This document shows, in pieces, positions 11,090 to 20,245 of a stretch of DNA of 64,000 nt. This stretch comes from Micrasema longulum (lineage: Eukaryota > Arthropoda > Insecta > Trichoptera > Brachycentridae). Position 1 is the stretch's first letter. The number at the start of each line of letters is the position of its first letter. The notes beneath the pieces were generated by a model. The model was not told where the DNA came from and ran no database searches. It was given only the letters and a program-made list of their open reading frames with translations. Location of the stretch: NCBI GenBank assembly GCA_022494885.1, contig JAGVSM010005041.1:1-64000 (forward strand), in the 5' to 3' direction. The position numbers and the translations under genes were made by a program.

Positions 11090-11510
11090 TGTGGTACCAC
11101 CGCTCGAGCCCAAAAGTAAGTATGTTTGGGGTAATGGACACAAATTCTTTTTTTTTAAATGCTTTGGGTCAGACGAGTATTTAAAAAATATATATATATA
11201 GTTCAATGTTACCCGGAGAGATTTTTTAGTCAAAAATCAAGAAATTCGTTTATCGAAAATACTTAAGTCCAAAGTTACCCAAATATCAATATAACATTGG
11301 ACCACCCATAAAAACATCATGAAAGTTATGTTTTCATGTAATTGTATAAATTTTGTGGTCAAATTTAGTTATATGGAGCATTCAGAACACCAAATAATTC
11401 ATAAATATGCAGCTGGCTCAATCCAATAAAAAAAAAATTAGAAAAAACTTGTTTAAGTGATCCAATGTTACCCGAAATGACTGTACCCAAAACACTTAAT
11501 TCGATTGAAT
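11090..11510. other. Region with repeated CAATGTTACCCG motifs
   Basis: CAATGTTACCCG-like words occur at about 11203 and 11463, CAAAGTTACCC at about 11272, the inverse AACATTGGACC at about 11295, and GGGTAATGGACAC at about 11130. Repeated subterminal motifs in both orientations suggest a non-autonomous DNA transposon, but I could not fix the ends. Confidence 0.3.
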
Positions 11511-11559
11511 TAACTAAGCCGTACTAGTTTTTTTCCATATCAAATAGTTTTATAATTGA

Positions 11560-12521
11560 CATTTCATACTTTGACATTAATTTGACGTTTATTTATCAGG
11601 GTGGCCATATATAAAGCAAAGTGCAATCGTATGCGAAAAATAAAAACCTTAAAAAAATATTTCTTCTCTACCCCTGCGAGAAGATTCATAATACCACCCT
11701 ATGGTTCCGATCCGGCAATTTATCAAAATTCCTTAAAGATTTCAATAAAAAAAATACCCAAGGACTAGACTAGGGTACCGTACGAAATTACTCGCCTTTG
11801 CCGTGTCTCCCGTACCTTGCCCAGGATGCGGGCGCAGGAGACAGGTCTCACTGGCCCTTTGTGTCTTATGTACCATCGCGCACTCCGGATGCCGACGTAC
11901 TGCATGCGTGTTAGCATTTAAAAATAGTTATTAATTTTCAATAGCATTGCTAATTGAACACGCTAAATTCAATGAACACAGTTGTACCTTTCATCAAATT
12001 ACGAAGTTGAGCAACGCTCTGTCAACTGAACGCATTTTTGCATGGTGATAAAAACTCCTACAAGAAATTAATTAAATGTATTTATGCAGAAAGCAGCCAG
12101 CCACAGATAAGTGAAACTGAGATAATAGCACTTTTATGAAAATAGTAAATATTTAAATCTACACAACAGTTAAAATGTTTTTGACTTTGACAAATAAAAG
12201 ACAACAAAAACATAAGTTTTTTTTAAAAATTACAAACAAGAATCTTATTATGTGTTTGATCAGTTTTAATGATTTTTGAAGTACCATGAGATTTTCATAG
12301 TGATTTCTGAAAACTTGAGAAATGCCGTTTTTGTGATTGACACTATGTTCAGAAGGTGGTTATTCCCGTTTTTTGTATGAAAGTGGTCTGGCTGTTTTTG
12401 GCAGAACAGAGAATTGATCTTACTGCACCCGATAACACCAATATCTAATTTTTTCAAAATTGTGGACTGGCTAAATTTGCCTTCTAGCTACCTCTTTACA
12501 CCAATATTGTATTAAAATCCT
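11560..12521. other. Mostly AT-rich; GC-richer patch at 11770-11910 unassigned
   Basis: The patch contains CTCGCCTTTGCCGTGTCTCC and GCGGGCGCAGGAGACAGG. It shows no protein motif on either strand and no second copy in the window. The rest is AT-rich with nothing recognised. Confidence 0.3.
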
Positions 12522-13140
12522 CTTCTTCTTTTCCACATCCGCTCCTAAGTGGAGGATGTAGACATCACCGGACGCCTCCAGGAGACAGTATCGCTAACGA
12601 GCACGTCAATCTCACGTCCCTCATTTCCGTCGAATAAAGTTGAAAGATCGTCATCGACGGCCTTCCAGGGGGGTGTAAAAAATAGGCGACATGGAAAAAT
12701 GCTTTCCTGAGGCATCCGCATCACGTGTCCAAGCCAGGTCTACCACTGAACCCTCAAAACGCTTTTTAAAGAGGCTGCTGTGTCCGTTTTCGGACTTCAA
12801 TGTAATAAATAAAATCAAACCACCTTTTAAATTATATTATTTTCAAGCATTTACTCTAAAAGTTCAGGAGTTTGGCTTTCTGAGTTTTAGTAAAGTGCCA
12901 GGATTCGCATCTATAGAGAAAAACTGTAATTATACGAGATTTTAATAATTGATATTTCGTTTTGACCGAGTATGGACTAGAGTTTCAGCTAGCACACATC
13001 GTGTTAAAAACTGCTTCAGCAATGCCTAAGCGGGTTGCGAGCTCTTTGCGAATGACACCGTCCTCGGTATTTACACTTCCAATCATTTAAAGCTGTCAGC
13101 TTTCTCGATCATCTGCCCATTATTACAAAGGGTGGTCAAG
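12522..13140 (-). pseudogene. LINE ORF2 C-terminal pseudogene (family M, GAAGAAG tail)
   Basis: Minus-strand pieces in order: VNGQ-like start and ADSFK, IPRTVSFAKS (13140-13000, the SFKYLGS/DG thumb region), then YRCESWHFTKTQ near 12930-12895, then DTxCGCLRKA (the LGHVMRMP box) near 12740-12690, then DDDLSTLFDGNEGREIDV and VSWRRPVMS near 12660-12560. It ends at a GAGCGGATGTGGAAAAGAAG tail at 12522-12545. Frameshifts separate the pieces. The same 3' end on the plus strand is at 32375-32545. Confidence 0.7.
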
Positions 13141-15039
13141 GTCAGTACCCACAAGATATATAGCAAATAGTCTAGACCTTTTTGATATTAATATAAAGAT
13201 CCAGACCAGCGAAGTATTATTAGATGAGAATTAACGAATTTAGTGATGGCAGTTAGCAAATAAAGTCAAAAACTGTTAAAGCATTTATCGGCATACCTAT
13301 ACTGCTGTCATAAGGACGAAGAAGGACGCATCAAACATTTTTTTTCTAAAATGAGTTAAATACATATTCAGAACCAGGAAAAAAATACGCATTTACTAAA
13401 AATACATCTGTTTTCCTAAAATAACCACAACCCTATTATTTTCACTAATAAATGAGACTAAGCTGCAAAAAGTCTTGAAGATTAATAAATCTAAAAGGCT
13501 GTTCTGACTTACATAATTATTAAAGACTGATTAAAATACTTTTTTTTTTATTATAATTTTTTTTTTTTTATTATATTGAAAACATATTATACATAATTAT
13601 ATACAATATTCCCAAGGAGTTTTTAAAAAAAAACTCATTTAGGGACATACAGATAATAATTTTTTTAGAGACGTTTTTAAATTTTAAACTATAATATTAT
13701 TTAACAAAAGCAGAAAAATTAAAATTATGATATACTACAAATTAAAAAGGGTATGAAAAATACTTGAAAATAACAGAATAAACAGAATACTAGGCATGGA
13801 AATAAATTCAAAATAATGTTTACATTATGCAATCTGGGAAAGAAAATTGAAAAAGTTTAAAAATTACATGGATGTATATATACATACTGAACTAGTACAA
13901 AATAAAATCATTTTTTTTAATTAACAAAATATGCGCACACCCAATACATGTTAATTTTTTTTATCAAAAACGTTGAAAAAATTGAAATTATGTATACCAG
14001 CCAAAAAAAGTATATAAAAAGAAAAAAACACAAATAACATTTAAATAGTATTAAAAATTACATATACAAGCAAAAACGGTGAAATATTAAAGGGTATATG
14101 TTCAAGAATGCGCATTCTCTATAAACTAACATTATTTATTCAAAGTACTTCTGGAAAAAATAATTCTTCAATTCGCACGTCCTGTTTCTATATTTTGAAA
14201 TAGGTACTTTAAATTTTTGTGGCAACTTATTTTTTCTTTTATTCTGTTTTAAAAAAAATCTGAAATGAATGTACCTACTCGTTTCCAATTAAATTAAAAA
14301 TCTGCTGGTAATTTCGAAGTTAATTGGTCGGCGTTACTAGTTTGAAAAACAGAAAATGGCCAGTAACGTCTATTTTATTTAGTTGAGTGAATCAATTGGC
14401 ATACTAACACTAAAAAAGAAAGACATTTACATAATTACCAAATAAAAAGGGCATTTCTAGCTAAAAACGGCTTTTCAATGAAGTATAGCATATTTTCTAG
14501 AATTTCTTTTTACTAAAAAAAAAGATGAAAATGTTTTTTAAATATATAACGTAAAATTTGTTGAAATTAATATATATATATATTCCGTTAAAGAAAACCA
14601 TAATACATACTGTCGCATGGCAATTAACATAATTTTTGTAGTATTTTTCACACAGCGAATTTTTCTCTCTTGAACACTCGTTAATAGTAATAATAAATAA
14701 AAAATGGCGGATGGCCATAAATCCGAGTAAAGGTTAATCCAGGATGATAAACATATTTTTCGTGATTTAAGTAATAACGCCTTATTTTATTTAGCAGAAA
14801 TAGCAAAAGAATTTAGCATGATCGTATTTTTTATTAGCATGCTCATAAAATTAAAATAAAATAGCAATAATTTTACACAACTCACATGCGCAGACAGCAC
14901 CATTTCTTATGCAAGGTTCTTGTAATTGGCTCATTTCACGCGTATCGTACAAATCCGAACGGAACGGTGAAATTAGAGTGGATTGACACTTATTATATTT
15001 TTTTTAATGAAATAATATACATATTTTTAATATTTAAAG
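13141..15039. other. AT-rich; LINE 3' end at 13545-13660, otherwise nothing recognised
   Basis: At 13545-13660 the minus strand reads CCCTAAATGAGTTTTT, then ACTCCTTGGGAATATTG and an A-rich tail, matching the LINE end at 6700-6810. At 14830-14871 lies the second copy of the TTAGCATGCT repeat. Remaining open frames (for example 14497-14718 and 14886-15068) have no motifs. Confidence 0.4.
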
Positions 15040-15098
15040 CATTAACTTTGTGGTCTAAATGTTATTAAATATTTTTAAATAATCACTTACCGACTTTT

Positions 15099-15145
15099 CT
15101 ATGTCTACCGGCTTCGAGACGTACCCGTCTCTTCGTCAGGACACC
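15099..15145 (-). ncRNA. Hammerhead-ribozyme-like motif (subfamily CCGGT)
   Basis: On the minus strand: GGTGTC, CTGACGA, extra A, stem II GAGAC/GTCTC with loop GGGTAC, GAAG, then CCGGTA and GACA. GACA pairs with TGTC (stem I), and C-CG-G with G-T closes a tiny stem III; the triplet before the predicted cleavage point is GTA. The only core departures are the extra A before stem II and GAAG for GAAA. Cleavage is untested. Confidence 0.5.
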
Positions 15146-15305
15146 AATTGAACCAACATGCAAACCAACATGCAAAACCCACTATAGACCTTCAGTGTCC
15201 TAATAAGTGCATGTGCTTATTAAAATGCACGTCGTGTTGGTTTTATATTTTTGTGCAACAATTATGGTGAAGGTGTATAGTGGGTTTTGCATGTTAGTTT
15301 AATTT

Positions 15306-15348
15306 GTGTCGTGACGAAGAGACGGGTATGTCTCGAAACCGGTTGACC
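15306..15348 (+). ncRNA. Hammerhead-ribozyme-like motif (subfamily CCGGT)
   Basis: GTGTC, GTGACGA (first core C changed to G), extra A, stem II GAGAC/GTCTC with loop GGGTAT, GAAA, CCGGTT, GACC. Stem I is GTC/GAC. The C-to-G core change would be expected to cripple cleavage. Confidence 0.45.
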
Positions 15349-15458
15349 TAGAAAAGTCGGTAAGTGGTTATATACAAATATTTAATAACATTTAAATAAA
15401 ATATATTCTGCGTCTACTATTAGATAAAACTTCTGCAAACAGAAATCAAGTGAAGATT

Positions 15459-15505
15459 AGTCGGCCTCATGGTGTACTGGTTAGTGCATTTTCTCGCTAT
15501 TACAT
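15459..15505 (+). repeat. SINE family B head, 3'-truncated
   Basis: GGCCTCATGGTGTACTGGTT and the following AGTGCATTTTCTCGC match the tRNA-like head (A box) of family B seen at 27807 and 44025 on the minus strand. It breaks off before the B box. Confidence 0.5.
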
Positions 15506-16003
15506 AAAGAAAATAAAAAAGAATACAATAAATATATTAATCCACCCTATGTTAATTTATCGTGCAGTGTGGATTTTTAATATCGTGTGAAAGGCGCCAT
15601 TGGCACGTCCTCGCTCAACTTCTGTGCATATTTTTCGCATCAATCATTTTGAAATGCCATCCCTAATATATTATTTATTTGTTTTTTGCCTTTTCGTCCT
15701 GAAATGGGATAATTGGATAACAATAAAAATATTTAACTTACAAATATAAATAATGTATTTATTTCTTATCAGACGGAGAAGCTGGAAGTTGCAACTTTGT
15801 AAAATTATAATCAGGGAAAAATTACCCAAATACTGTTGTGTTTAATAAATGGAATAATTGACGAAAGTAATTATATTACTTTTCATATTTATGTTACAGA
15901 GCACTCACCATAGATATACGATTTTTGAGGGATCTACCCTTCTACTCCTTTCTTCTTATTTTCTTTTTCATATTTTTGCAATGCGGAAGTTCAGTAGTTT
16001 TAT
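15506..16003. other. AT-rich stretch, nothing recognised
   Basis: No gene or repeat recognised before the microsatellite. Confidence 0.3.
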
Positions 16004-16633
16004 TTATTTATTTAATTAATTTAATTTATTTTATTTATTGTATTTATTTTATTTGTTTTATTTATTTTATTTACATAATTTATTTACTGTATTGAATTTA
16101 TTTATTTTATTATATTTATTTTATTTATTTTATTTAATTTATGTATTTTATTTTTTTTATTTATTTTATTTATTTTATTTATTTTATTTATTTTATTTAT
16201 TTTATTTATTTTATTTATTTTATTTATTTTATTTATTTTATTTATTTTATTTATTTTATTTATTTTATTTATTTTATTTATTTTAATTATTCTTTTTATT
16301 CTATTTATTATATTTATTTTATTTATTTTATTTATTTTATTTATTTTATTTATATTATTTATTTTATTAATTTTATTAATTTTTTTTATTTTATTTATTT
16401 TATTTATTTTATTTATTTTATTTATTTTATTTATTTTATTTATTTTATTTATTTTATTTATTTTATTTATTTTATTTACTTTATTTATTTTATTTATTTT
16501 ATTTATTTTATTTATTTTATTTATTTTATTTATTTTATTTATTTTATTTATTTTATTTATTTTATTTATTTTATTTATTTTATTTATTTTATTTATTTTA
16601 TTTATTTTATTTATTTTATTTATATTATTTAAA
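16004..16633. repeat. (TTTAT)n pentanucleotide microsatellite, about 630 bp
   Basis: Near-perfect TTTAT units fill about 16141-16632, with degenerate units back to about 16004. Interruptions cluster at 16045-16155 and 16284-16390. The apparent 163-183 residue open frames on both strands are translations of the repeat (YFIYFI and INKINK) and not genes. Confidence 0.95.
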
Positions 16634-16729
16634 TGCTTTTGATAAACATACACATAAATGCATTTAACATATAAGTGTGCTATTACAAAATTATGAAATA
16701 ATATAATAAAATAACAATATATCTATACA

Positions 16730-16990
16730 TACATACTTTTGTCTAGAAACATTTGGACAAACTCAAATATTGTAATTTTTTATTGAATTTTCAGAGGAAA
16801 AAAGTGCGTCTTATGGTCCGAAAAATACGGTACCTATGTTGATAAATTCCTATGGGATGGAATCCAGCCAATGTCGTTGAACGTGTAAATGTAATGAAAA
16901 TAACATATTGCAACATATATCAATAATATTTAAGACAAAAAAAATATGGAAATCTAGGCATTTACAAGACTTACCACAACAAGCCAGAAA
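16730..16990. repeat. MITE family G fragment, rearranged
   Basis: Contains the family words AAACATTTGGACAAACTCAA (about 16746), GGGATGGAATCCAGCC (about 16854) and ATATGGAAATCTAGGCATTT (about 16943), in a different arrangement from 26755-27240. Confidence 0.4.
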
Positions 16991-17389
16991 ATACTAAAGC
17001 GAAATATCACGATTTTTAAAGTAATAAAAGTCTATGATATACCAGTAAAAAAAAAATTTGCTCATTACTAGTAGCATAAAAGATATTTTAAAATTTGTTA
17101 TTTTGAATTCCCGCAAAAACGGTCATTCCATTGTCCACGCCCCTAATACGCCAAAATTCATTTTTATTTGTTCCTGGCCATCGAAATTTGTTTGGAACAA
17201 TATCACAAATCTTGAAGTCACAACAACCACGTCGCGTTTTTCTAGCAATATATTTTCAATAAATTTCTTTTTTTACGTTTATGTATGAAAACATTTCTCC
17301 AAAACATCGATATTAAATTTGAAAATACAGTCAATTATTCTTAATCCATTTTAAATATTTTTGTCGGTATTCATAGTATGTAACATTTC

Positions 17390-17532
17390 CCTTTTACAGT
17401 GGTAAATAACAGCACAGGAAACCAAGGCTTGAGAAAAATCACATTAAATTTTTATGTTTTCATCCGGAATCGAACCCGTAACCTTCCGTATCAGAGTCAA
17501 GTGTCTTAGCCACTACACCACGGAGGCCGCTT
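17390..17532 (-). repeat. SINE family C, copy 1 (well-preserved tRNA-like head)
   Basis: On the minus strand: GGCCTCCGTGGTGTAGTGG (A box), CTAAGACACTTGACTC, then GGGTTCGATTCCGG (B box), then body words CTCAAGCCTTGG and GTGCTGTTATTTACCAC. It is tRNA-like in boxes and spacing, but the 3' side does not close a 7-bp acceptor stem and runs into the SINE body shared with 20029 and 38183. I therefore call it a SINE and not a tRNA gene. Confidence 0.7.
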
Positions 17533-17640
17533 TACTGTGAAACATTCACCTATGTTCGAACAACATTCATTCTGAAAATTGATGTGAAGTTAAATGAGCT
17601 GAAACCTTTGTTGATGTGGGTGGTTTGATAATTAAAATAT

Positions 17641-17780
17641 ATTAAATACTTGTATATAACCACTTACCGACTTTTCTATGTCTACGTAGACATAGAAAAG
17701 TCGGTAAGTGGTTAGATACAAATATTCAATTACTTTTATTAAAATGTTTGACCACAAAGTTAATGCATTAAATATAAATA
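17641..17780. repeat. Perfect 58-bp palindrome inside a solo terminal fragment
   Basis: 17657-17685 and 17686-17714 are exact reverse complements (centre at CTAC|GTAG). With one mismatch at the edge the symmetry extends to 17651-17720, and imperfectly to 17641-17730. The arm TAACCACTTACCGACTTTTC is the outer flank of the hammerhead-bearing element at 15040 and 28296. The right side (TTTGACCACAAAGTTAATGC, about 17748) is that element's other flank inverted. The ribozyme-like core itself is deleted. Confidence 0.85.
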
Positions 17781-18124
17781 ATAAAATATATTCTTAATTT
17801 AAATTGAAGTGAAATCATAGTTGCGTTTTCGTGAAAATGGGCAGAATGGGTTCAATGAATCAATTAAATTTTCTTAAACCCTTTCATAGTTAATTAAATA
17901 AGTTGGTATTTTCCCTTATTTTTATCCCAAAATAAAGGACAGTGGCCAATAAGTAAGATCAATGATTTTTTTATTTGTTGATAGACTATGAAAGTACGCC
18001 TATTTATTTATTGTGTATGCAGATAATTGGTAGAGTTCCATAATGAAATTTGGTAAGGTATCCCAAATAATAATAAAACATTTTAATTGGATTTAATTCT
18101 GCTTTAATTAAAAAAAAAATATAT

Positions 18125-18159
18125 GAGACGCGTTTCGTCTTGTAAGGACATTATTAAAC
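18125..18159 (-). ncRNA. Decayed hammerhead-like motif (subfamily GCGTC)
   Basis: On the minus strand: TTAATAA (in place of CTGATGA), extra T, stem II GTC/GAC with loop CTTACAA, GAAA, then CGCGTC giving the two-bp stem III with loop GC and triplet GTC. The core has C-to-T and G-to-A changes, so it is presumably inactive. Confidence 0.35.
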
Positions 18160-18283
18160 TGACCTAAGTATTTACAAAGTATCCTTATACCTATATACTT
18201 ACAATAATGACTGTTTAATGAAATAGGTGTATAATAGTGCGAAGAGTTTGAGGATCAATTAGGGAATTCTGAGTGCATTTTAT

Positions 18284-18666
18284 TAGGTTCATTGTGGGGA
18301 TATTGGTATGTAAATGTAAAATGTACAATTAGTACGCCTATTTTTTAAATAAATATTTATATGTATCGTATTATCAGCGCTAAGATGTTTAAAGTATTGT
18401 CATTTTGGAATTACTACTCCTGTGACGTCACGACGAGAAATTTCTTGTCGGTAAATTCTGCTGACTGGTGAGTTGGCTTACCGGAAACGGAAAATTTATC
18501 AAAACACTATTGTTGGTTAACTCTTGTGACGTAGTTCAAAGCGGTTAATTATTTTTTAATCTTTTTTTTTTTGAGAAACTGTGCTGTTCAATTCAATACT
18601 ATTTTTACCATGCGGAAGAAAATATTTTTTTATAACCAATTTCCTTTAGCACTGAACTTCCTCGTT
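18284..18666 (+). mobile_element. MITE family H, copy 2
   Basis: Collinear with 7754-8120. One intact TGACGTCA at 18423-18430 and a decayed TGACGTAG at 18527-18534. Ends AGGTTCATTGTGG and GCACTGAACTTCCT are imperfect inverted repeats. No coding capacity. Confidence 0.6.
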
Positions 18667-19054
18667 GCATTAAAAAAAAGTTTACATTTTCTTTGAAATG
18701 CCCATTTGGGTAGCATTAAAAATTCAATGTCTTTTGATTGTAGTTATATTATTTAATATCAATAAATGTAAAATAAGTCGATTTGAAATCCAAATTATTA
18801 ATTTTAATGTCTGTGTTTTATTATTTTAGGTAAGGATGAATTAATCATGATTACTGTTAATATTTTTAGCGCTATGTCACCCTTCTAATTTACGCTATGC
18901 TATTTTACATTTCGTAATGTTTATCGCAGTACTCTCTATGTCTCTGGACTCAAAAAAGGACTCTAGTTCCATAGAGTTGGTACGTGTGTCCACATAAATT
19001 ATAAAAACATTATTTGTAAGTAAAAATATAAAACATATTCACCTTTTTTTACTA

Positions 19055-19130
19055 TTTTGTCAGCGAGTTTGCCTACCATGGCAAATTGTCCCCGGTTCGA
19101 TTTCTGCCATGGTTAACTTTGAATATGTAT
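19055..19130 (+). repeat. tRNA-derived SINE head (partial)
   Basis: CAGCGAGTTTGCCTACCATG, then CCCCGGTTCGATTTCTGCC (B box). The A box is lost. It directly abuts the LINE remnant that follows. Confidence 0.5.
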
Positions 19131-19149
19131 TTATTAATTATGTATACGG

Positions 19150-19845
19150 CCTAAGTCTATTACAACAGTTATACGAAGAAACATATTATGTTCAAGAAAC
19201 TGAACGAAAAGAAAACATAATTATTTAGCAAAGACAAACAAGGGCAATAAAATAATGGTATACAATATACCGTGTTTATTAACATTGCGCCATTGCGGAG
19301 AGATCAAGAGACATTAAAAAAGCCGGAAGATTTATCCCAAAGAATTGTGTGACAAATTTAATAATTTACACATTCTGGACATTGGGGCATAAAAACAAAA
19401 GTTGTTCTTTGAAGATTTGATAAATATAAGATTTTGTCTTCTGATGGCGCGGTTGGGAACATAAAAAGATATTGATCACAACAGAGATGGGACATCACTT
19501 AAAGCATTAAAAATTTTGAAAATGCATTTAAAGTCCATCTAAGTTCAACGTTTCTCCAATGAAGACAGATTGAGAGATTGCTCTATTTTAAAATTGAAAT
19601 AAAAACCCCTTTGCAATCCGAGCAACCATGCCACCTTTCTCAGAAAACGATGTTGGACAGACTTGATCTGATCAAAATGAGTCCTTTTGAATAGATACCA
19701 AATTGGAGAAGCATATTCTAGATGGAGTCGAACTAGTGAGCAGTAGAAAGTTTTGATTGTTAATCATATTTTAAAAAGGTTTTGGTAGACAAGATTTTAA
19801 CAATTTTCTAGTCCTTGTAACGGCACCTGAAACGTAAGATTAATC
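19150..19845 (-). pseudogene. Jockey/CR1-like LINE C-terminal pseudogene (copy 2)
   Basis: Aligns over about 650 bp with 29265-29990 (for example GGACAGACT, CAACCATGCC, GGTATACAATATA, ACGGCCTAAGTC). Minus-strand reading gives LVRLHLEYASPIWYLFKRTH, then IKSVQHRFLRKVAWLLGLQR, the standard LVRxxLEYAxxIW and VQxRFLRxxA boxes of LINE ORF2. Stops and shifts make it dead, and the polymerase core is absent. A family B SINE-like word (GGCACCTGAAACGTAAGATT, about 19823) sits at its 5' edge. Confidence 0.7.
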
Positions 19846-20028
19846 ATCTTGCTGCGGCTTGTCAGCCGGTAGGAAATAGAGGATATGGAAGGAAAATCAA
19901 AATTCATTGAGACAAATTGGGGAGAAATCTTTCTTGATTTTAAAAAATAAAATGCTGTGTCCATTAGGAGAGAAAATCCAATGATAATGATTTATATTAA
20001 ATATTAGCATATAAAATATAAAAAATTG

Positions 20029-20245
20029 GCCTCCGTGGCCATTAGGCTAAGACACTTTACTCACACACGAAAGGTTCCGGGCTCAAAAATGTAATGTTAT
20101 TTTTCTGAAGCTTGGGTATTCTATGCTGTAATCAACATTGTAATTGTACAATGGTGATTACAGCATAGCAATCAATTACAATGGTGATTACAGCAAGGGC
20201 CCAGTGGCCTCTTGGCCTGTCGTAGTGCAAAAAATCATGAAATAC
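20029..20245 (+). repeat. SINE family C, copy 2
   Basis: Head GGCCTCCGTGGCCATTAGGC, GGTTCCGGGCTC, body GAAGCTTGGGTATTC and TATGCTGTAATCA. The end carries a short local duplication (ACAATGGTGATTACAGCA twice, about 20150 and 20178), then CAGTGGCCTCTTGGCCTGTC and GTGCAAAAA. Confidence 0.7.

Larger units (their letters stand above)
15040..15395. mobile_element. Head-to-head palindromic element with two hammerhead-like motifs (copy 1)
   Basis: A left arm (about 15061-15195) and a right arm (about 15270-15392) are inverted copies: TGTTATTAAATATTT, CACTTACCGACTTTTCTA, CCGACTTT, CGTCTCTTCGTCAGGACAC and CCCACTATA, each with a mirror on the right. The centre (15196-15269) includes GCTTATTAAAATGCA and is shared with copy 2 at 28296-28705. 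Upstream GCATTAACTTTGTGGTC (about 15040-15056) also flanks copies at 17750, 28265 and 54320. Each arm carries one hammerhead-like motif. No coding sequence. Probably a terminal or non-autonomous Penelope-like unit. Confidence 0.6.

Noticed and set aside
16102..16653. 163- and 183-residue open frames over the microsatellite
   Set aside because: Pure translation of TTTAT repeats (YFIYFI / INKINK) with no non-repetitive content.
17457..17532. tRNA gene on the minus strand
   Set aside because: A and B boxes are good, but no acceptor stem closes and the sequence continues into a SINE body shared with other copies.
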